Assembly (NCBI RefSeq): GCF_014637725.1
Contig: NZ_BMFC01000003.1
Span: 62,001-126,000 of the forward strand
Source: Marivita lacus
GTDB lineage: Bacteria; Pseudomonadota; Alphaproteobacteria; Rhodobacterales; Rhodobacteraceae
Direction of reading: 5' to 3'
Length of the DNA: 64,000 nt
Positions 43,975-52,783 of this stretch are shown one piece after another. A model generated the notes under the pieces. It saw only the letters and a list, made by a program, of their open reading frames with translations, did no database searches and was not told where the DNA came from. Every line of letters starts with the position of its first letter. Within the stretch, counting starts at the first letter, position 1. Both the position numbers and the translations under genes were made by a program.

Positions 43975-46900
43975 ATGAATAATGAATCTCGAGACGCAAT
44001 GATCCCTCATAGCCTGTACGAGCGCGAAAAGCAGGTGCGTCTTGAAGCCGAAGCGCTTCTGGAAGCGAAGAAGCAGGAAATCTCAGAGATGAACCATCGG
44101 CTCATGGCCGAAGCAGAGTCCGTACGCGCAGCGCTTGCAGACACCGAAGCCGCCCGGCTGCGCGAATCCGCGGTTCTGAAAGAACGGTCGATCCTGTCCG
44201 AGGCGCTGAAGGCGCTGACGGGCAAGTCCGGCGCGGATGAGGCGATGCAGTGCCTGTTGACCGTGCTCCGGCGCGAGATCGGCGGGCGTGACTGCTTTTT
44301 CGTGCAGGCCGAAGGTGATCACACCGTCATTGCGGCCTCTGCGGACAGCGCCCATGTCGGCCATGCGCTGCCTTTGCCCGCCGCGATGATCGACAGGCCC
44401 AGACGGATGGCACGAATAACCTCGCTGCTCGCGGGCTATTCATGGCCGGGCGGCACGGAGTGTCTTGCCTCCATGTTGATCGTGCCGCTTGAAATAGGGA
44501 ACGAAAAGGCCGGTGCCTTCGTTTTGGCGTGCCTGCAGAGCGCGTGCTATTCGGCGGGTGATCTGCGGACATTGGAGCAAGTCGCCCGGCTGGCCGCGCA
44601 GGCACTGCTCGCACTTCGAGAGGCTCGCCGCAACGCGCTTCTGGTCGCGCTGGTCGAGGGCAAGTCGCTTGAAACATCCGAAGCGGTTCTGGATGCGCCG
44701 CTCGAGGCGGTGCACAGGGCGTTTTCACGCCTGACCGACATGCAGGGACAGGTCGTCGGTATCCTTGACAACCTGCTGGGCGCGTCATTGCAGGACGCGG
44801 ACGCGGCGATAGATACGGCGCTGGCCCGGATGGGCGAATTGACCGAAAGCGACCGGGTCTACGTGTACCGCCTGCGGTCCTCCGGCGATTTCATCGACAA
44901 CACTCACCTCTGGTGCGCGCCCGACGTGGCGCCAGCGCTTGAGATTCCCAAAGAGTACCCGGCCCACATGTTCGACAACGTCCGCGCCAGCTTTGACGCG
45001 GGTAAAGAAGTGTTGATCTCCGACGTCTCCGCAATGCCGGATGACGCACCTGAGAAGCAACTGTTGCGTGATCATGGCGTGCGGTCGCACCTTACGGTTC
45101 CGATGGTGGAAAATGGTGCGCTTCGGGCGCTTGTCAGTTTCGACTCGATCCGCACCCAGCGCAATTACCTGCCCGGTGAGGTGCATCTGATCCGATCGGT
45201 GGCCAAGGTCATCCTGTCGGTGTTGGCGCGCCGGGATGCCGAGGAAAAGCTGGTGCAGGCAAATGCCGAAGCATTGTCGCAGCAGAAGCGTCTCAAGGCA
45301 GTTCTGTCCGCGATGCCGGACCTGATCGTGGAACTGGACCGCGATGGGCGTCTCGTGTCGCTGCATTCGGCCAGCGTTGTGGTGCCCGATGGGGTGTTCG
45401 AGGCCGCGTTCAATCGCACGCCCGAAGAAAGACTTTCGCCAGAGTATGCGAAAGGCCTGCGCGACTTGATGGCCGAACTCGACGCAGGGGCGCAGGTTGT
45501 CCGAAGCACCTTCGAGATGTCCATCACGGCGCCGACACGGCAATGGTGGCAGATGACAGCCTCTGCCATCGGTGATCAGGGCTATGTCCTGGCGATGCGC
45601 GACATCACCGAGGCGCGGGAGAAGTCGCTGGAAATCGAACGGCTTTCGGAAATCGCGCGCCGGACCACCAACCTAGTTGTTTTGACCGACGCGGAACGCC
45701 GTATCGAATGGGTGAACGACGCATTCGTAGACACGACCGGTTGGACGCTGGAAGACGTGAAGGGCAAAAAACCTGGCGAATTCCTGCAAAGCGAAGGGAC
45801 GGACCCCCAGACCGTCACGGCGATACGCGACGCTCTGGACAACGAAAAGGCAGTTCAGGTGGAAATTCTGAACCGGTCCCGGACCGGCCGGGAGTATTGG
45901 CTGTCGCTTGATATTCATCCTTTGCATGATGCAGCGGGCGAATTGGAAGGCTTCCTGGCGCTCGAAGTCGATATCACCGACAAGCGCAAACAAGCCGAGT
46001 CTCTGCGCCGCGCGGCAGCTGAAGCCGCACTGGCGCGGGCCAACCTCGAAAAGGCGGTCGAGGCATTGCAGGACGGGTTCGTTCTTTATGATGCCGACGA
46101 TTGCCTCGTGATCTGCAACAGCCGATTCCGCGAGATCTATGCGCTGTCGGAACCGGCCCTCGTGACCGGGGCCAGCTTTGAAAGCATCGTGCGCTACGGG
46201 TTGGCGGTTGGTGAATATCCTTCAGCCATTGGGCGCGAAGAGGAATTTCTGGCTGAACGTCTGCGTCAGCATGCGCAACCCGACCGCGAAACCGAACAGA
46301 AGCTCAGCGACGGAACTTGGCTGCGCGTTTTCGAAAAATCCATGCCCGACGGGGGACGCGTCGAACTGCGCGTCGATATCACGGAACTCAAGCTGGCAGA
46401 GCGGCGCGCGCTGGCGGACAAGGCTGCCGCGATGGCCGCCAGCCGGGACGGGATCGCGATCACCGACCACAAGGGGCTGTTCAACTATACCAACCGCGCG
46501 CATCTCGAGATGTTCGGCTACGCCTCCGAAAAGGAGCTTCTGGGGCAAAGCTGGTCCATGCTCTATGGCCCCGAAGAGGCGGAATGGATGGAGGCCAACG
46601 TGATGCCCGCGGTGATGCGGGATGGTGGCTGGTCGGGAGAGATCGTCGGTTTGGCCAAGTATGGCGCTCCAGTTTACCAGGATGTCTCCCTGACTCTGAA
46701 AGACGATGGCGGTCTGCTGTGCATCACGCGGGACATCTCGGTGCGGAATCGAGAACGTGCCGAACGCGACCGCTTGCTGAACGAACTGCAGCTTGCCCAA
46801 CGCCGCGAGATCATCGGACAGATCGCGGCGGGACTTGCGCATGACTTCAACAACCTGCTGGCCATCATCTCGGGCGGGGCGTCGCTGATCGTGGAGCAGG

Positions 46901-47940
46901 CTGAAGACCGGGGTGCAGAAGCGGTCGGTGCATCACGTATTCTCGCGGCATCGGATCAGGCTGCGGGGCTGGTGAAGCGGCTCCTGACCCTCGGGGCACG
47001 TCAATCGGCACGCATCGATCTGGACATGCGGCGACCGGTGCAGGAGGCGGCAGAGCTTGTCCGGTCCAGCCTGCGCGTCCCCATGCGCCTTGCACTGAAT
47101 CTGCCCGACACGCCCGTCGATGCGCAGGCGGACCCGACGGATGTTCTGCAGCTGCTTCTGAACCTCGCGATCAACGCGCGCGATGCGATGGCTTCGCAGT
47201 CCGGAACGATCTCGATCCGGTTGGTTGCAGCCGAAGAGCCTGCACCGACAGACCCAATCGTCGTCGGGCGCATCAATCCTGCGCGGCGCTATGCCCGCCT
47301 GACCGTCGAGGACAATGGCCCCGGAATGCCGCCAGAGGTCGCCGCGAAAATCCTGACGCCCTATTACAGCACCAAGGGCGAGATGGGCACCGGGCTTGGC
47401 CTTGCTGTCGTGTCGTCGGTGATCGAGGACAACGGCGGAGCCATGAGCCTGACCACCGAGCCGGGAAAAGGCACGAGGTTCGATGTATACTGGCCCGTCA
47501 GTGCCGGTCAGGAAGCTGCCGTTGCCTCTGTGCCGAATGACGAACTGACCGGGCGGCTGGACGGGCGCATGATCCTCGTGGTCGATGACCAACCCGAGGT
47601 GCTGGACGTGATCACCGCCTATCTCGAAGCTGCCGGTGCCGAGGTCGCGGCCACCACGTACCCGGCGGATGTGCTCGAGGCGCTGCGCGATGACCCGACC
47701 CACTGGGACCTGCTGGTGACCGATTTCGACATGCCTGACATGGACGGTGCCGACCTGGCCGAAGCGGCCAAAAACATCGTGCCGGACTTGCCGATCATTC
47801 TTGTCACGGCTCTCGCCCGCGAGGCGGGGCGGACCGGTCCGCTGTTTACCGGAGTTCTGTCGAAACCTATCGATCGCAAATCACTTGTGTTACAATGCGA
47901 GATGTCTCTTCTTCGGTCGGAAAGCGACCAGAAAGATTAG
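43975..47940 (+). CDS. Hybrid sensor histidine kinase with GAF, PAS and receiver domains
   Basis: 1321 residues, no membrane helix, so cytoplasmic. Domains: N-terminal coiled coil (about 10-70), GAF-like (about 80-215), a second GAF (about 255-415; TESDRVYVYRL), about four PAS modules (about 430-545, 555-680, 690-805, 815-930), HisKA with phosphorylated His956 (GLAHDFNNLLAII), ATPase (NLAINARDAM, EDNGPGMPP, GTGLGLAVV), and a C-terminal receiver with Asp1250 (LLVTDFDMPDMDG). It probably takes a signal from the FIST protein and passes phosphate to the LuxR-type regulator encoded 3 bases downstream. Confidence 0.9.
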   Translation: MNNESRDAMIPHSLYEREKQVRLEAEALLEAKKQEISEMNHRLMAEAESVRAALADTEAARLRESAVLKERSILSEALKALTGKSGADEAMQCLLTVLRREIGGRDCFFVQAEGDHTVIAASADSAHVGHALPLPAAMIDRPRRMARITSLLAGYSWPGGTECLASMLIVPLEIGNEKAGAFVLACLQSACYSAGDLRTLEQVARLAAQALLALREARRNALLVALVEGKSLETSEAVLDAPLEAVHRAFSRLTDMQGQVVGILDNLLGASLQDADAAIDTALARMGELTESDRVYVYRLRSSGDFIDNTHLWCAPDVAPALEIPKEYPAHMFDNVRASFDAGKEVLISDVSAMPDDAPEKQLLRDHGVRSHLTVPMVENGALRALVSFDSIRTQRNYLPGEVHLIRSVAKVILSVLARRDAEEKLVQANAEALSQQKRLKAVLSAMPDLIVELDRDGRLVSLHSASVVVPDGVFEAAFNRTPEERLSPEYAKGLRDLMAELDAGAQVVRSTFEMSITAPTRQWWQMTASAIGDQGYVLAMRDITEAREKSLEIERLSEIARRTTNLVVLTDAERRIEWVNDAFVDTTGWTLEDVKGKKPGEFLQSEGTDPQTVTAIRDALDNEKAVQVEILNRSRTGREYWLSLDIHPLHDAAGELEGFLALEVDITDKRKQAESLRRAAAEAALARANLEKAVEALQDGFVLYDADDCLVICNSRFREIYALSEPALVTGASFESIVRYGLAVGEYPSAIGREEEFLAERLRQHAQPDRETEQKLSDGTWLRVFEKSMPDGGRVELRVDITELKLAERRALADKAAAMAASRDGIAITDHKGLFNYTNRAHLEMFGYASEKELLGQSWSMLYGPEEAEWMEANVMPAVMRDGGWSGEIVGLAKYGAPVYQDVSLTLKDDGGLLCITRDISVRNRERAERDRLLNELQLAQRREIIGQIAAGLAHDFNNLLAIISGGASLIVEQAEDRGAEAVGASRILAASDQAAGLVKRLLTLGARQSARIDLDMRRPVQEAAELVRSSLRVPMRLALNLPDTPVDAQADPTDVLQLLLNLAINARDAMASQSGTISIRLVAAEEPAPTDPIVVGRINPARRYARLTVEDNGPGMPPEVAAKILTPYYSTKGEMGTGLGLAVVSSVIEDNGGAMSLTTEPGKGTRFDVYWPVSAGQEAAVASVPNDELTGRLDGRMILVVDDQPEVLDVITAYLEAAGAEVAATTYPADVLEALRDDPTHWDLLVTDFDMPDMDGADLAEAAKNIVPDLPIILVTALAREAGRTGPLFTGVLSKPIDRKSLVLQCEMSLLRSESDQKD

Positions 47941-47943
47941 GCT

Positions 47944-48558
47944 ATGCGTGTCTTGATTGCGGACGATCAGAAAATGCTGCGCGATGTGTTCGACGCGATG
48001 CTGTCGCGCGACAACATCACCGTTGCGCTGGCTCCGGATCTGGATGCGGCGCTTGTCGAAGTGGACAAGGGCGATCCGTTCGATTTGATCCTGCTGGACT
48101 ACCACATGCCGGGCATGGACGGTCTGGACGGTTTGCGCCGCGCCTTGGACGCCGGCAAGGGGGCTGCGGTTGCGCTGATGTCCGGCAACCTGCCGCAGCA
48201 GATCGTGCAGGACGCGCTGCGTCTGGGCGCAGCCGGGTTCATGCCCAAGAAACTGTCGCCGAAAACCTATGTGCAGGCCATTCGCGCCATGGCCGCCGGG
48301 GAACGGCTGAACCTGCAGGACGATTGGAGCAGTTTCGAGGTCGGGACATCTGATCCGACCGCCGAACACCGTCTGACATCGCGTGAACTGCTGGTGCTGC
48401 AACAGCTCGACAGCGGCAAATCGCTGCCCGAGATCGCCCTGGCGCTTGGCCTCAAGGACGTGACGGTGAATTTCGTGGTCAAGACGCTCTGCCGCAAGTT
48501 CGACGCGCGCGATCAGGCCGATGCTGTGGTGATCGCGCGTCAGGCCGGAGTGATCTGA
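47944..48558 (+). CDS. Response regulator, receiver plus LuxR-type helix-turn-helix
   Basis: 204 residues. Receiver domain with acidic pair in IADDQKML, phosphorylated Asp52 (LLDYHMPGMDG) and Lys near 104 (GFMPKKLS). The C-terminal HTH is of NarL/LuxR type (LTSRELLVLQQLDSGKSLPEIALALGLKDVTVNFVVKTL). It follows the hybrid kinase with three bases between, so it is the natural output of that system. No target operator was recognised. Confidence 0.9.
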   Translation: MRVLIADDQKMLRDVFDAMLSRDNITVALAPDLDAALVEVDKGDPFDLILLDYHMPGMDGLDGLRRALDAGKGAAVALMSGNLPQQIVQDALRLGAAGFMPKKLSPKTYVQAIRAMAAGERLNLQDDWSSFEVGTSDPTAEHRLTSRELLVLQQLDSGKSLPEIALALGLKDVTVNFVVKTLCRKFDARDQADAVVIARQAGVI

Positions 48559-48711
48559 CAGTCCGCTGTCCCGACCCGAAACCTTCCTGCGTTGCCCGTA
48601 AATTGGCCGTTTTCAGAGGAACCGGCCTATTCAATGGGCATCTGACTGCACAGGGCTTTGCACGATCAGCAACGTCTTGCCTGACATCACTCTCCTGCGA
48701 TTTGGTGGAGT
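48559..48711. other. Spacer upstream of the guanidine riboswitch
   Basis: Non-coding, between the response regulator stop and the aptamer. It should contain the promoter of the guanidine operon. I see no confident -35/-10 pair and no T-rich hairpin. Confidence 0.4.
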
Positions 48712-48822
48712 TGCAGGATGTCTAGGGTTCCGCATGTTGTGCATGGTCCGGTCCGAGAGATATCGCTGTTCGGTCAATCCCGAACAGTACACGGCGGGGC
48801 AAAATCCCGGGAGGCTACTGCG
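48712..48822 (+). ncRNA. Guanidine-I (ykkC) riboswitch aptamer
   Basis: The conserved ykkC core is present in order: CTAGGGTTCCG (48722-48732), GGTCCGAGAG (48750-48759), ACACGGCGGGG (48790-48800) and CAAAATCCCGGGAGG (48800-48814). The closing P1 helix can form between GCAG (48713-48716) and CTGC (48818-48821). A perfect 8-bp P3 hairpin, CTGTTCGG/CCGAACAG, lies at 48766-48787. This RNA class binds free guanidinium and switches on guanidine export or breakdown genes. Downstream genes are an importer and a GdmH-type hydrolase, matching the ligand. Confidence 0.93.
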
Positions 48823-48827
48823 CTGGT

Positions 48828-48872
48828 TTGACCCGCGCTCCGCTCATGCCCTCCTCGCGGTCAATCCATTTT
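48828..48872 (+). terminator. Candidate terminator of the riboswitch expression platform
   Basis: TTGACCCGCG (48828-48837) can pair with CGCGGTCAA (48856-48864), one bulged base, followed by TCCATTTT. It lies between the aptamer and the first gene, as expected for a guanidine-I switch in which ligand binding prevents termination. The loop also holds CCTCC, which might pair with the ribosome site. The mechanism is inferred. Confidence 0.6.
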
Positions 48873-48896
48873 GTAGATGATTGATGGGGACCGAAG

Positions 48897-49943
48897 ATGA
48901 ACAAGCTTGTATCCACAACTGCCCTGGCTCTGTGCCTTGCTACCAGCGCCGTCGCCCAGGAAAAAACCGATTTCCGTGTCGCGTGGTCGATCTATGTCGG
49001 CTGGATGCCGTGGGGTTATCTCGAAGACAGCGGCATCATGGACAAATGGGCCGACACATACGGGATCGATGTCGAGATCGTGCAGATCAACGACTATATC
49101 GAGTCGATCAACCAATACACCGCCGGCCAGTTCGACGGCGTGTCCGCCACCAATATGGACACGCTGTCGATCCCGTCAGGCGGAGGTGTCGACACCACCG
49201 CCCTGATCGTGGGCGATTATTCCAACGGCAATGACGCGGTGATTATCAAGGGCGAGGGCGACCTGACCACGCTTGCGGGCAAGCCGGTGAACCTCGTGGA
49301 GTTGTCCGTGTCGCATTACCTGCTGGCGCGGGGGCTCGACAGCGTGGGCCTGTCAGAGGCCGATTTGGCCGGGGTGATCAACACCTCGGATGCCGACATG
49401 ATCGCGGCCTTTGCAACCAGTGATGTCGAAGCGGTGGTGACATGGAATCCTCTGGTGTCGTCCATTCTGGAAACGCCGGGGGCCAACGCGGTCTTCGACA
49501 GTTCGGACATCCCCGGAGAGATCATCGACCTGATGGTGGTGAACACTGAAACGCTTGCCGCGAACCCGGATTTCGGCAAGGCGCTTGTTGGCGCATGGTA
49601 CGAGGTCATGGGCCTGATGGCTGCGGGCGACGAGGCTGTCCTGACCGCCATGGCCGACGCCTCGGGCACCGATCTCGCGGGCTACAAGGCGCAGTTGGAC
49701 TCGACCGAGATGTTCTACGATCCCGCCGCCGCCGTCGCCTTCACCGAAAGCGCGGAGCTGCCGCAGACCATGGTGAATGTCGCGGAGTTCCTGTTCGACA
49801 AGGGCATTCTGGGCGAAGGCGCGCCCTCGGCGGATTTCGTCGGTGTCGCCTATCCGGACGGGACGGTCACCGGGGACGCCAACAACGTGCGCTTCCGCTT
49901 TGACACGACCTACATGCAAATGGCCGCCGACGGCAGCCTTTAA
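48897..49943 (+). CDS. Guanidine ABC importer substrate-binding protein
   Basis: 348 residues with a Sec signal peptide (LVSTTALALCLATSAVAQ). The body (WSIYVGWMPWGYLEDSGIMDKWADTY, QFDGVSATNMDTLSIP) fits the NrtA/SsuA/TauA-like class, and specifically the branch often labelled urea-carboxylase-associated, which sits under ykkC riboswitches. Acidic and aromatic residues are plentiful, fitting a cationic ligand. ATG 48897 lies behind GGGGA just after the riboswitch. Ligand is inferred to be guanidinium. Confidence 0.85.
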   Translation: MNKLVSTTALALCLATSAVAQEKTDFRVAWSIYVGWMPWGYLEDSGIMDKWADTYGIDVEIVQINDYIESINQYTAGQFDGVSATNMDTLSIPSGGGVDTTALIVGDYSNGNDAVIIKGEGDLTTLAGKPVNLVELSVSHYLLARGLDSVGLSEADLAGVINTSDADMIAAFATSDVEAVVTWNPLVSSILETPGANAVFDSSDIPGEIIDLMVVNTETLAANPDFGKALVGAWYEVMGLMAAGDEAVLTAMADASGTDLAGYKAQLDSTEMFYDPAAAVAFTESAELPQTMVNVAEFLFDKGILGEGAPSADFVGVAYPDGTVTGDANNVRFRFDTTYMQMAADGSL

Positions 49944-49981
49944 GGACCACACCGTCACGCCCGCGCGTGGCGGTGCCCCCG

Positions 49982-50794
49982 ATGCGTCTGATCAACATAA
50001 AACCCGGCCCCGCGCTCGCGCTGTTTCTTGTCCTGCTGCCCTTTGCAGCGGTGCTGATCGCCTATGCAGTGGGCTCCGACATCCGCCTGACGGCAAACCC
50101 GTCGGACAAGCTGTTGCCCGCGCCGGGCACGGTGGGCGACTCGATGATGCGGCTGCTCACCGAAGGCGATAGACGCACGGGCCGCATCCTCTTCTGGTAC
50201 GACACATGGGCCAGCCTGCAACGGCTCTGGCTGGGTATCGCGATCTCGGCCAGCGTCGGGCTGGTGATCGGCCTGCTGATCGGGCTGTTTCCGCTGATGC
50301 GCAGCCTGCTCGCGCAATTCGTGGCGGTGCTGTCGATGATCCCGCCGTTGGCGTTGTTGCCGATCCTGTTCATCGTGTTCGGGCTGGGAGAGCTGTCCAA
50401 GGTCGTGTTGATCGTGGTGGGCACCCTGCCGTTCATCATCCGCGACCTGAGCCAGCGCACGGTCGAAATTCCGCAGGAACTGCTGGTCAAGGCGCAGACC
50501 CTTGGTGCGTCAAGCTGGGTCATCGCGATCCGCGTGGCGCTGCCGCAGGTCATGCCGCGCCTCATCCAGGCGGTGCGCCTGTCACTGGGCCCAGCGTGGC
50601 TGTTCCTGATTGCCGCCGAGGCCATCGCGTCTGATCTGGGGCTGGGCTACCGCATTTTCCTGGTGCGCCGTTACCTCGCGATGGATGTGATCCTGACCTA
50701 CGTGATCTGGATCACGCTGCTTGCCTTCGCCATGGATTGGCTGCTGCGCCGCGCCTCGCGCCGGTTCTTCCCCTGGGCGGAGGAGGGGCTGTGA
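49982..50794 (+). CDS. Guanidine ABC importer permease
   Basis: 270 residues from ATG 49982. About six hydrophobic helices; the permease coupling loop is EIPQELLVKAQTLGASSWVIAIRVALPQVMP, as in nitrate/sulfonate/taurine permeases. The N-terminus reads MRLINIKPGP and is followed by a first helix. Its stop overlaps the GTG start of the ATPase gene (GTGA). Confidence 0.88.
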   Translation: MRLINIKPGPALALFLVLLPFAAVLIAYAVGSDIRLTANPSDKLLPAPGTVGDSMMRLLTEGDRRTGRILFWYDTWASLQRLWLGIAISASVGLVIGLLIGLFPLMRSLLAQFVAVLSMIPPLALLPILFIVFGLGELSKVVLIVVGTLPFIIRDLSQRTVEIPQELLVKAQTLGASSWVIAIRVALPQVMPRLIQAVRLSLGPAWLFLIAAEAIASDLGLGYRIFLVRRYLAMDVILTYVIWITLLAFAMDWLLRRASRRFFPWAEEGL

Positions 50795-51558
50795 GCTTTG
50801 TCACCGTCCGTGACCTGTTCCAGACCTATGGCAGCCGTCCGATCATCGAACGGGTGAATGTCGACGTGGCCGAGGGCGAATTCATCTCGATCGTGGGCGC
50901 GTCGGGCTGTGGCAAATCCACCTTCCTGCGGCTGCTTCTGGCGCAGGAACGTCCCACCCGTGGCGAGATCCGCATCGACGGCGCAGAGCCTGCGCGCGAA
51001 CCGGGGCTGGACCGGGGCATCGTGTTCCAGCGGTATTCCGTCTTCCCGCACATGACCGTGCGCGACAACATCGTGGCGGGCGAAAGCTTTCGCGCGGGCT
51101 GGGGTCGCTTTTTTGGCGACGCGGCGAGGGCGGCGCGTGACCGCGCGGACGAGACGCTCGCACGGATCGGACTGGATCATGTCGCCGACAATTACCCCGC
51201 CACGCTCTCGGGTGGCATGCAGCAGCGCCTTGCCATTGCGCAGGCGCTGGCTGCGAAACCCCGCGTCCTGCTGCTTGATGAGCCGTTTGGCGCTCTTGAC
51301 CCCGGCACGCGGCTGTCGATGCACGGTTTCCTGCAGGACTTGCGCGCCGAGACAGGCATGACCGTGTTCATGGTCACCCATGACCTCGAAGAGGCGTTCA
51401 AGCTGGGCGACCGCGTTCTGGTCTTCGACAAGCCGCGCTGGGATCCGCACGATCCGTCCCGTTACGGCGCGACCATCACCTACGATTTCGATGCCCGCGA
51501 TGGCGGCATCCCGTTTCAGACCCTGAAGGAGAACATCCATGTTCCAGAGCCGCACTGA
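50791..51558 (+). CDS. Guanidine ABC importer ATP-binding protein
   Basis: 255 residues from GTG 50791, with GGAGGAGGGG just upstream. Walker A GASGCGKST, Q-loop VFQRYSVFPHMTV, signature LSGGMQQRLA, Walker B VLLLDEPFGALD, switch His in MVTHDLEEA: a complete SsuB/TauB-like ATPase. The last 20 bases overlap the start of the hydrolase gene. Confidence 0.9.
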   Translation: MSFVTVRDLFQTYGSRPIIERVNVDVAEGEFISIVGASGCGKSTFLRLLLAQERPTRGEIRIDGAEPAREPGLDRGIVFQRYSVFPHMTVRDNIVAGESFRAGWGRFFGDAARAARDRADETLARIGLDHVADNYPATLSGGMQQRLAIAQALAAKPRVLLLDEPFGALDPGTRLSMHGFLQDLRAETGMTVFMVTHDLEEAFKLGDRVLVFDKPRWDPHDPSRYGATITYDFDARDGGIPFQTLKENIHVPEPH

Positions 51559-52783
51559 CCGGTCCCGGTCGCACCATCCGGCAGACCACCGCCGCACCGA
51601 GGCGCGCCATCACCATCCCGACCTGACCAAGCTGCGTGGCTGGAAGGCGATGCATGACGAGGCGGGCATCCCCGGCAGCGGCTGGGAGCAAGAGCGCAAA
51701 TGGGCGCTGCGCATGGGGCTGACGGGTGCCGACAGCATCGAGGACAAATCCATCCCCACCTTCGCGCGCGGGGAACTGCCGCATTACGCAGGCATCAACA
51801 CGTTTCTCAAGGCGCCTTACGCCGAGGACGTGACCGAGGTGGGGGATTACGACGCCACCGTGCTGGGCATCCCCTTTGACGGTGGCACGACCTACCGCGC
51901 GGGCACGCGGTTCGGCCCGCAAGGTGTGCGCAAGATCAGCGCGCTGTATACGCCCTACAACTACGAAATGGCGGTCGATCTGCGCGAACAGATGACGCTC
52001 TGCGATGCAGGCGACGTGTTCACGATCCCAGCCAACATCGAAAAGACCTTTGATCAGATCAGCCGCGCGGTCAGTCATGTGGCCTCTTCGGGCAGCCTGC
52101 CTATCATGATCGGCGGCGACCATTCCATCGGCTTTCCCTGCGTGCGCGGCATTGCGGAGTGCACCTCCAAGAAGATCGGCATCGTGCATTTCGACCGCCA
52201 TGCCGACATCCAGGAGAAGGACCTCGATGAGCGGATGCACACGACGCCGTGGTTCCATTCGACCAACCTGCCCAACGTGCCCGCCAAGAACCTTGTGCAG
52301 GTCGGGATTGGTGGCTGGCAGGTGCCGCGCGAGGCGGTAAAGGTGGCGCGTGAGCGCGAGACCAACATCATCACCATGGGCGACATGGAAAAGATGGGCA
52401 TCGACCGCACCGCCGAAATGGCGCTGGAAATGGCATGGGACGGGGTGGACATGGTCTACATGTCCTTCGACATCGACAGCATCGACTGCGGCTTTGTGCC
52501 CGGTACGGGCTGGCCCGAACCCGGCGGGTTCCTGCCGCGAGAGGCGCTGGCGCTGGCCTCCAAGGTCGCGGCCGAGGGCATCTGCGGGATGGAACTGGTC
52601 GAGGTGGCTCCGCCCTACGACCAGTCCGAGATCACCGCCCTCATGGGTACCCGCGTGATCGTCGATGTGCTGGGCAGCCTTGTGGCCTCCGGCAACCTTG
52701 GCAAGCACAAGCGCCATATCGACAAGCCCGTAACGATCCCCCATGGCGAATTCGAAGGAAAGCGGTGGTCCAATGCCACATGA
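51539..52783 (+). CDS. gdmH: GdmH-type guanidine hydrolase (arginase/agmatinase superfamily)
   Basis: 414 residues; AAGGAG lies before ATG 51539. It should hydrolyse guanidine to urea and ammonia. Metal ligands of the ureohydrolase fold are complete: His195 (GGDHS), Asp219, His221 and Asp223 (FDRHAD), Asp311 and Asp313 (SFDIDSID). The long N-terminal extension before the core (~100 residues) and the GFVPGTGWPEPGG segment fit the guanidine hydrolase branch, which uses nickel, rather than Mn agmatinases. Its first 26 residues contain six His. Riboswitch and importer upstream support the substrate. Agmatinase or another ureohydrolase remains possible without assay. Confidence 0.85.
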   Translation: MFQSRTDRSRSHHPADHRRTEARHHHPDLTKLRGWKAMHDEAGIPGSGWEQERKWALRMGLTGADSIEDKSIPTFARGELPHYAGINTFLKAPYAEDVTEVGDYDATVLGIPFDGGTTYRAGTRFGPQGVRKISALYTPYNYEMAVDLREQMTLCDAGDVFTIPANIEKTFDQISRAVSHVASSGSLPIMIGGDHSIGFPCVRGIAECTSKKIGIVHFDRHADIQEKDLDERMHTTPWFHSTNLPNVPAKNLVQVGIGGWQVPREAVKVARERETNIITMGDMEKMGIDRTAEMALEMAWDGVDMVYMSFDIDSIDCGFVPGTGWPEPGGFLPREALALASKVAAEGICGMELVEVAPPYDQSEITALMGTRVIVDVLGSLVASGNLGKHKRHIDKPVTIPHGEFEGKRWSNAT

